Of a stretch of 64,000 bases of DNA, positions 59,623 to 64,000 are shown one piece after another. Location of the stretch: assembly GCA_029246685.1 (NCBI GenBank), contig JAQWMR010000001.1:271007-335006 (forward strand), read 5' to 3'. The position numbers and the translations under genes were made by a program. The stretch's first letter is position 1. Each line of letters starts with the position of its first letter. The notes beneath the pieces were generated by a model. The model was not told the origin of the DNA, searched no databases, and saw nothing but the letters and a program-made list of their open reading frames with translations. The DNA comes from Acidimicrobiales bacterium. Its GTDB lineage: Bacteria; Actinomycetota; Acidimicrobiia; Acidimicrobiales; Aldehydirespiratoraceae.

Positions 59623-60231
59623 GTGAGCGGCCGCCTGATCGCCTTCGAGGGAGCCGACGCATCGGGGAAGTCCACACAGGCGCGCCGGCTCGCGGCTCGG
59701 TTGGACCTCGCGATCACGTTTCAGCACGGTGCCACCGAGGTCGGCGCGGCGATCCGTCAGATCGTGCTCGACCCCACGAACGATGATCTCGACGACCGCA
59801 CCGAAGCGCTGTTGATCATCGCGGACAAAGCGCAGCATGTGGCCGAGATCGTCGGACCGGCGCTCGCCGCCGGCGACACCATCATCAGCGACCGCTTCAC
59901 CGCTTCGACTCTCGCGTATCAGGGCTACGGCCGCGGCCTTGACCTCGAACTGCTGCGAACGACGATGGACTTCGCCACCCACGGGCTCGAACCTGACATC
60001 ACCGTGTTGTTGGACGTCGATCTCAAGGTGGCGCGGGCTCGTCTCGGCGATCAGATGGATCGCATCGAGGGGGCCGGAGCCGAGTTCCATCAGCGTGTTC
60101 GCAACGGCTATCTCGAACTAGCGGCGGCTGATTCGGACCGCTGGCTCGTGATCGACGCCGGTGGCACGGTGAACGAGGTCGGTGACCGGGTCGACGCCGC
60201 CGTCGACGCCTGGTTGGATCGAACCCAGTGA
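59623..60231 (+). CDS. tmk: Thymidylate kinase
   Basis: This encodes 202 aa from GTG 59623. The P-loop is FEGADASGKSTQA, and DRFTASTLAYQGYGRGL is the DRx and lid-neighbour motif of dTMP kinases. Where most TMKs read REPGGT, this one reads FQHGATEVGAAIR, a notable change of the substrate loop. It phosphorylates dTMP to dTDP for DNA synthesis. Translation is coupled to holB (GTGA overlap), a common pairing of tmk and holB in bacteria that supports the assignment. Confidence 0.9.
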   Translation: MSGRLIAFEGADASGKSTQARRLAARLDLAITFQHGATEVGAAIRQIVLDPTNDDLDDRTEALLIIADKAQHVAEIVGPALAAGDTIISDRFTASTLAYQGYGRGLDLELLRTTMDFATHGLEPDITVLLDVDLKVARARLGDQMDRIEGAGAEFHQRVRNGYLELAAADSDRWLVIDAGGTVNEVGDRVDAAVDAWLDRTQ

Positions 60232-61310
60232 CCGACACGAACATCATCTCTGATCCGTGGGCGGCCGTGATCGGCCAGCCCGACGCGGTCCGCCGACTGC
60301 AGGCCGCTGCGGCCATGCCGGTGCACGCCTATCTCTTCGTCGGCCCCCGCGGCGCGGGGAAGCGCCAGGCCGCGGGCGTGTTCGGCGGCGAGATCCTCGC
60401 GGCAGCCGATCCCGAGGGCGCCGAACGGCATCGCCGTCTGGCCGGTCAGTTGATTCATCCCGACATCGTGGTCTTCTCGCCCAGTGGCAACGCGCTGCGG
60501 CTCGGCTCCGCGACGGATCCAGGAGAGATCCCCGCGATTGTGAAGGAGGCGAGCCGCTCGCCAACCGAGGGAACGCGTAAGATCGTTGTCGTCGACCAGT
60601 TCCAGACGGCGGAGGCCGGCCCGGCGTCCGCCCTTCTCAAACTGGTCGAGGAACCGCCGGAGAGCACGCTCTTCGTTCTTCTCGCGGCCGACGTTCCTCC
60701 TCACCAGGTCACGATCGAATCGCGGTGCACCCGGGTGGACTTCGCCGCGCTCGGCGCGGACGACATCGCGGCCGCCCTGGTTGCCGAAGGGCTCACCGAC
60801 CCGGACCGGGCCGCGGTCGTCGGCGCCGCGGCCAACGGCGATCTGGACCGTGCCCGCGTGCTCGTCCTCGACGAACGACTTGCCGGTCGGCGCGACGCCT
60901 GGTGGTCAGTGCCGGACCGCCTCGACGGCACCGGCGCGGCCGTCGGTGCGCTGGTCGAGGAGTTGCGCACGATGATCGACGACGCATCATCGGCCCGGGT
61001 CGCTCGCCACGACGAAGAGCTCGTCGCTCTCGAGGAGCGCGAGGAGCAGATGGGCACTCGGGGCTCCGGACGACGCGAGATGGAGACGCGGCACAAGCGC
61101 GAACTGCGCCAGTACCGTACCGACGAGCTGATGTTCGGGCTCGCAACACTGGCCCGCCGCTATCGCGAGGCTGTCGCCGGAGGGGACCCCCGACAGGGTC
61201 CCCTCGACGCCATCGGTCGGATCCGTGATGCATCCGACGCGCTGATCCGCAACCCCAGCGAGGCACTGCTTCTGCAGTCGCTCTTCGTTCGTCTTCCGCC
61301 GCTCGGCTGA
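60228..61310 (+). CDS. holB: DNA polymerase III delta prime subunit
   Basis: This encodes 360 aa of the AAA+ clamp-loader family. The N-terminal WAAVIGQPDAVRRLQAA, the degenerate P-loop GPRGAGKRQAA, DQFQTAEAGPASALLKLVEEPPE (sensor 1 neighbourhood) and the SRC motif in TIESRCTRVDF are all typical of delta prime. It opens the sliding clamp with the other loader subunits. An unusual charged, coiled-coil-like stretch (HDEELVALEEREEQ, then METRHKRELRQYR) precedes the C-terminal helices. It overlaps tmk by four bases. Confidence 0.92.
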   Translation: MTDTNIISDPWAAVIGQPDAVRRLQAAAAMPVHAYLFVGPRGAGKRQAAGVFGGEILAAADPEGAERHRRLAGQLIHPDIVVFSPSGNALRLGSATDPGEIPAIVKEASRSPTEGTRKIVVVDQFQTAEAGPASALLKLVEEPPESTLFVLLAADVPPHQVTIESRCTRVDFAALGADDIAAALVAEGLTDPDRAAVVGAAANGDLDRARVLVLDERLAGRRDAWWSVPDRLDGTGAAVGALVEELRTMIDDASSARVARHDEELVALEEREEQMGTRGSGRREMETRHKRELRQYRTDELMFGLATLARRYREAVAGGDPRQGPLDAIGRIRDASDALIRNPSEALLLQSLFVRLPPLG

Positions 61311-61372
61311 CCCGAATGGGTCGCGGAACCGGGGAGGATCGGCTCGGCGGCTTTGGTACGTTTTCGGGTCTC

Positions 61373-61445
61373 GCCCGAGTAGCTCAGTTGGTAGAGCGAC
61401 GCTCTCGTAAAGCGTAGGTCAGGAGTTCAATTCTCCTCTCGGGCT
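61373..61445 (+). tRNA. tRNA-Thr (CGT)
   Basis: The cloverleaf is complete: acceptor GCCCGAG/CTCGGGC, D-arm AGCTCAGTTGGTAGAGC, anticodon loop CTCGTAA (anticodon CGT) and T-arm AGGAGTTCAATTCTCCT. CCA is not encoded. It lies between holB and the SigR-like gene. Confidence 0.95.
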
Positions 61446-61473
61446 CGTTTCTTTCCCGTCCCTCGGAGGGGCC

Positions 61474-62061
61474 GTGGCTGACCAAGCCTCCTTTGCTGAA
61501 GATGCGATGCCGCTCATGTCATCGCTCTACAGCGCGGCCCTGCGGATGACCCGCAGTCCGGCCGATGCCGAGGACCTCGTCCAGGAGACGTACCTCAAGG
61601 CGTACCGGGCCTACGAGCGGTTCGAGGCGGGTACCAACCTCAAGGCGTGGATGTACCGCATCCTCACCAACACCTACATCAACGCGTATCGCAAGAAGCA
61701 GCGCCGCCCGGACGAGCAGGATCTCGAGGATGTCGAGGACCTCTACCTCTACCGCCGGATCGGTGGGCTCGAAGGCGCGGCGCTCGGCCGCAGCGCCGAG
61801 GACGAGCTGATGGATCTCTTCGGCGAAGCCGAGGTGAAAGAGGCTGTCGAGGCCCTTCCCGAGCACTATCGCCTGCCGATTCTGCTCGCCGACGTGGAGG
61901 GTTTCGCCTACAAAGAGATCGCCGAGATCCTCGATGTTCCGATCGGAACCGTGATGAGTCGGCTCCATCGTGGAAGAAAGCAGCTGCAGAAGCGGTTGTA
62001 CAATTTCGCCGAACAACGACGCCTGCTCCCCGACGACGCAATCTCGGAAGCGACTACATGA
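61474..62061 (+). CDS. ECF sigma factor, SigR/SigH-like
   Basis: This encodes 195 aa from GTG with GGAGGGG upstream. Region 2 reads [31 protein letters not shown], cut here only for reading, and [24 protein letters not shown]; region 4 reads [45 protein letters not shown] in pieces. This is the pattern of actinobacterial SigR, the thiol-oxidative stress sigma. Its stop overlaps the next gene, which encodes an RsrA-like zinc anti-sigma factor, so it is likely active when that protein is oxidised. Confidence 0.92.
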   Translation: MADQASFAEDAMPLMSSLYSAALRMTRSPADAEDLVQETYLKAYRAYERFEAGTNLKAWMYRILTNTYINAYRKKQRRPDEQDLEDVEDLYLYRRIGGLEGAALGRSAEDELMDLFGEAEVKEAVEALPEHYRLPILLADVEGFAYKEIAEILDVPIGTVMSRLHRGRKQLQKRLYNFAEQRRLLPDDAISEATT

Positions 62062-62330
62062 TGCAGACTCCCGATCCCGACGACCCGTGCGCCGGCAACC
62101 CCGACTGCCAGCAGGCCCTGGCCGAGATCTACGGGTATCTGGACGGCGAGCTCACCGTCGAGCGCCGCACCATCATCCGCACCCATCTGGACCTCTGCTC
62201 GCCCTGCGGTGATCGCTACACGTTCGAGACGGAGCTGCGGCAGGTCGTGTCGATGCGCTGCCAGGAATCCGTGCCCGACGCACTGAAGAACCGCATCGCC
62301 GAGGCGATCCGCCAGGAGATGCAGGGTTAG
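62058..62330 (+). CDS. Zinc anti-sigma factor, RsrA-like
   Basis: This encodes 90 aa. The ZAS motif is [12 protein letters not shown] (HxxxCxxC), with further Cys in DPCAGNPDC upstream of the helix [12 protein letters not shown]. In the SigR/RsrA system the reduced, zinc-bound protein holds the sigma factor, and disulfide formation releases it. ATG 62058 overlaps the sigma stop (ATGA), giving matched output of both proteins. Confidence 0.92.
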   Translation: MMQTPDPDDPCAGNPDCQQALAEIYGYLDGELTVERRTIIRTHLDLCSPCGDRYTFETELRQVVSMRCQESVPDALKNRIAEAIRQEMQG

Positions 62331-62404
62331 GCAAGCAGGGTTAGCGCCCGAACATTCCCGCGCTTGTTGGGAACGAATCGACCATCGCCGTCGTTTCATC
62401 TGAC

Positions 62405-62587
62405 ATGCGGGTACAAGGTGAACGCTTCACGAGCATCGAACGCAATCTCCCCACCAAGGCGGTGGGTCGAGTCTGCGGTGAGCCAGAGTGTGAGGCTCAG
62501 CTGAGCATCTACAACGAGCAGGAGTTCTGCGCGCTGCATGCGCCGATGGTCGTCCCTCGGATGCGCGGCAAGGTGCTGGACGACTAA
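62405..62587 (+). CDS. Small Cys/His protein, possible zinc-binding
   Basis: This encodes 60 aa. Cys and His residues are arranged as VCGEPECEAQLSIYNEQEFCALHAP, i.e. CxxxxC then CxxH, which suits a single zinc site. The basic N-terminal part (RVQGERFTSIERNLPTKAVGR) could bind nucleic acid. It has a recognisable small-protein layout but no function I can name. Its stop codon lies inside a hairpin shared with the convergent AhpD-like gene. Confidence 0.6.
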   Translation: MRVQGERFTSIERNLPTKAVGRVCGEPECEAQLSIYNEQEFCALHAPMVVPRMRGKVLDD

Positions 62588-62610
62588 GCCGTCAGCTGCC
62601 GGCTTAGTCG
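62581..62610. terminator. Hairpin holding both stop codons of convergent genes
   Basis: CGACTAAGCCG (62581-62591) pairs perfectly with CGGCTTAGTCG (62600-62610) around an 8-base loop. The TAA of the 60-aa gene and the TAA of the convergent AhpD-like gene are both in the stem, so the same 11 bp ends translation, and probably transcription, in both directions. Confidence 0.7.
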
Positions 62611-63218
62611 AGCAGGTCGAGGTCGTCGCCCGGGACTTCTTGGATGACGTCGTCCATGTTGTCGAACTCGAGCTTGAGCGCGTTGCTCATCGTGGCGTAC
62701 ATCGCATACGTGGCCGTGATGTAGGTGAACTCGAGGATCTCTTCGTCGCTGAAGTGCTTCTTGAGCTCGTCGAAGAGCTGGTCGTCGGCTCGGCCGTGCT
62801 CGAGGCTGAGTACATCTGCGTAGGCCAGCAGGGCTCGTTCGCCCGGCTCGAACAGATCCGATGTCTGCCAGGCCCGCACCGCGAGGATCTTCTCGTCGGA
62901 CCAGCCCATCATGCGGCAGGCCTTGCAATGCTGGGACCAGACGAACTTGCTCATCTTCGTGTAGCCGACCCGCAGCTGGCCGAGCTCGCGAAGGTGCGGC
63001 GCGATGAGCCGTTTCTTGCTTTGGTAGAAGCCGATACCGCCCGCGATGTGGTCGAACGCATCGGGGACAAGCGCCGTGACCGTCCACCAGTCGCCGGGGC
63101 TGCCGGTGGACGTGCCCGAATCGGTGGCGGGGTCACGGTCCTCGCCGAAGATGAAGTCGTAGATGGCGATGGCCATCGGATGGGCATCGGCGCGCGGGAC
63201 TTCCCGTAGGCGCGGCAT
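62604..63218 (-). CDS. AhpD/carboxymuconolactone-decarboxylase-like protein
   Basis: This encodes 204 aa. The active Cys pair is in SQHCKACRMMGWSDEKI (CxxC with a preceding His), the AhpD/CMD motif, framed by helices FVW and AVRAWQTSDLFEPGERALLAYAD. Related proteins act as thiol peroxidases or decarboxylases. The start ATG shares one base with the stop of the upstream VOC gene (TGATG), so the two are co-translated. Confidence 0.85.
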   Translation of the reverse strand: MPRLREVPRADAHPMAIAIYDFIFGEDRDPATDSGTSTGSPGDWWTVTALVPDAFDHIAGGIGFYQSKKRLIAPHLRELGQLRVGYTKMSKFVWSQHCKACRMMGWSDEKILAVRAWQTSDLFEPGERALLAYADVLSLEHGRADDQLFDELKKHFSDEEILEFTYITATYAMYATMSNALKLEFDNMDDVIQEVPGDDLDLLD

Positions 63219-63805
63219 CAGACGGACCCTTCCTTCACGGTGCCTTCCATCAGCACGGTCGGCTCATCCACGCCGGGCATGTGGAGCCATGCCCACGGTG
63301 TGTCCGCGTCGAGCGAGGGCGATTCGGCGAACAACAGCGCTTCCGCCTCTGCCTTGTCGGCGTCGGTCAACGGCTGCGTGATCACCGCGAACTCGACGGA
63401 GATGCCGTCGGGGTCGTTGGTGTAGATGGAGTGGACCCATCCGTGGTCGATCTCCAGCACCGTGTGTTCCTGGTCGAGCCAGTGCTGCTTCTTGGCTTGC
63501 AAGTCGTCGAAATCGACGGCCTGGAACGCGATGTGGTTGGTCAGTGGCTCGAGCCCCAGATCGAGGCAGATGTCGGTCTTGAACTCCGTTCCCGCGCCCG
63601 TGTCGCTGGCCAGATCCCAGAACGCGATCAGCTGGTCGTCGCCCGAACCCAACGAGCCCGTCGAGTAGAAGGCGTGGCGCGCGAACCCGCCGGCTTCCTT
63701 CGGAACAATCTCCGTTTTCACGAGCTCGAACCCCATCGACTCCGTGTAGAAGTGATGCGTCGCGGCCATGTCCTTGACGGCGAATGCCAGATGATTGATC
63801 CCCAT
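63218..63805 (-). CDS. VOC/glyoxalase-fold protein
   Basis: This encodes 195 aa. The N-terminal MGINHLAFAVKDMAATHHFYTESMGFEL and the later LTNHIAFQAVDFDDL and HSIYTNDPDGISVEFAV give the paired beta-alpha-beta-beta-beta units and metal ligands (His, His, Glu) of the vicinal-oxygen-chelate family. It may be a dioxygenase, an isomerase or a glutathione-like transferase; the substrate is unknown. It is co-translated with the AhpD-like gene. Confidence 0.88.
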   Translation of the reverse strand: MGINHLAFAVKDMAATHHFYTESMGFELVKTEIVPKEAGGFARHAFYSTGSLGSGDDQLIAFWDLASDTGAGTEFKTDICLDLGLEPLTNHIAFQAVDFDDLQAKKQHWLDQEHTVLEIDHGWVHSIYTNDPDGISVEFAVITQPLTDADKAEAEALLFAESPSLDADTPWAWLHMPGVDEPTVLMEGTVKEGSV

Positions 63806-63857
63806 GGAGCGACCCTAGGCGCGGCCGCCTTCGTGAGCGATCGAGAGGATCGCCCAT

Positions 63858-64000
63858 TCAGATCTCTGACCCGTCGGGTCGGTAGGTGTGCCATGCCCCT
63901 TGGGGGTCGCGCCATACGGCGAAGTGTTTCTGTTTCCAGCGGTTGTGTTTGCCGCAGAAGGGGCCGCCGTCGTGGGGTTCGGTGTGGCCGCCGTGGGCGT
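63858..64000 (-). CDS. HNH endonuclease (DUF222/13E12-type), C-terminal part
   Basis: The window ends inside this gene; 46 codons are visible to the TGA at 63858-63860. GGPFCGKHNRWKQKHFAVW, then AWHTYRPDGSEI, match the end of the HNH domain in the actinobacterial DUF222/13E12 repeat family, with the last metal-binding Cys and His. These multicopy genes encode putative nucleases of uncertain role. The N-terminal part lies beyond base 64000. Confidence 0.7.
   Translation of the reverse strand, partial: AHGGHTEPHDGGPFCGKHNRWKQKHFAVWRDPQGAWHTYRPDGSEI

Noticed and set aside
61182..61203. GGGGACCC/GGGTCCCC hairpin
   Set aside because: It lies inside the holB coding frame, far from its stop, and shows no T-run.

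Overview
The window is high-GC DNA from an actinobacterium. Supporting signs are a WhiB-family iron-sulfur regulator, paired ArsA/Get3-type ATPases, FxsA, a SigR/RsrA-type sigma/anti-sigma pair, RsbV/RsbW-like switches, two glutamine synthetases beside a GlnR-like regulator, and a helicase/topA/tmk/holB order that partly matches the topA region of mycobacteria. The gene style (sulfatases, cytochrome P450, PhyH dioxygenase, SDRs, a mini xanthine-dehydrogenase-like fusion) suggests a free-living, perhaps marine, Acidimicrobiia-type organism. The class assignment is inference.

Layout. 1-3 kb: the end of a hydantoinase/oxoprolinase gene, a cupin and an HD-domain protein. 2.3-16.2 kb: a catabolic region with an SDR, a quinone reductase-like enzyme, an orphan branched-chain-type solute-binding lipoprotein, a P450, a tightly overlapping minus-strand operon (PhyH dioxygenase, a 93-aa protein, a mini-ORF, three sulfatases), a divergent GH2 beta-galactosidase, and an SDR broken by one in-frame TAA. 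Together these look like a sulfated-glycan or sulfated-galactoside degradation locus. 16.3-18.4 kb: a decayed stretch with an IS481-type transposase tail, tRNA-Pro, two small signalling genes, and the two tails of a collapsed divergent TetR/MFS pair.

18.4-32.5 kb: the ArsA/Get3 pair, an NfeD-type membrane protein, a BTAD regulator, WhiB, selA-selB (selenocysteine insertion), a phosphotransferase, FxsA, a GGDEF/degenerate-EAL protein, Mrp, an IscA/ErpA-type carrier and an esterase. 32.5-46.6 kb: a Tat lipoprotein, a 2Fe-2S/molybdopterin-type fusion, a sigma factor with a frameshifted partner, RidA, a GlnR-like regulator translationally coupled to glutamine synthetase I, divergent glutamine synthetase II, NAD synthetase and a principal-type sigma factor. 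46.6-64 kb: a membrane protein with a glycosyltransferase tail cut off at the 3' end of tRNA-Sec, a trans-sulfuration enzyme, a decayed HD-GYP-like gene, an MrfA-like helicase, a STAS/RsbW/NhaA cluster, topA, an MFS protein, tmk-holB, tRNA-Thr, SigR/RsrA-like genes, an AhpD-like/VOC pair, and the end of an HNH endonuclease gene.

The items most worth following up are: (1) a 33-nt element (10-nt direct repeat, 13-nt dyad, 10-nt direct repeat) present three times, always between convergent gene ends, with compensatory stem changes; (2) a mini-ORF in the sulfatase operon with an in-frame UGA, in a genome that carries selA, selB and tRNA-Sec; (3) the sulfatase/GH2/P450/PhyH locus itself.
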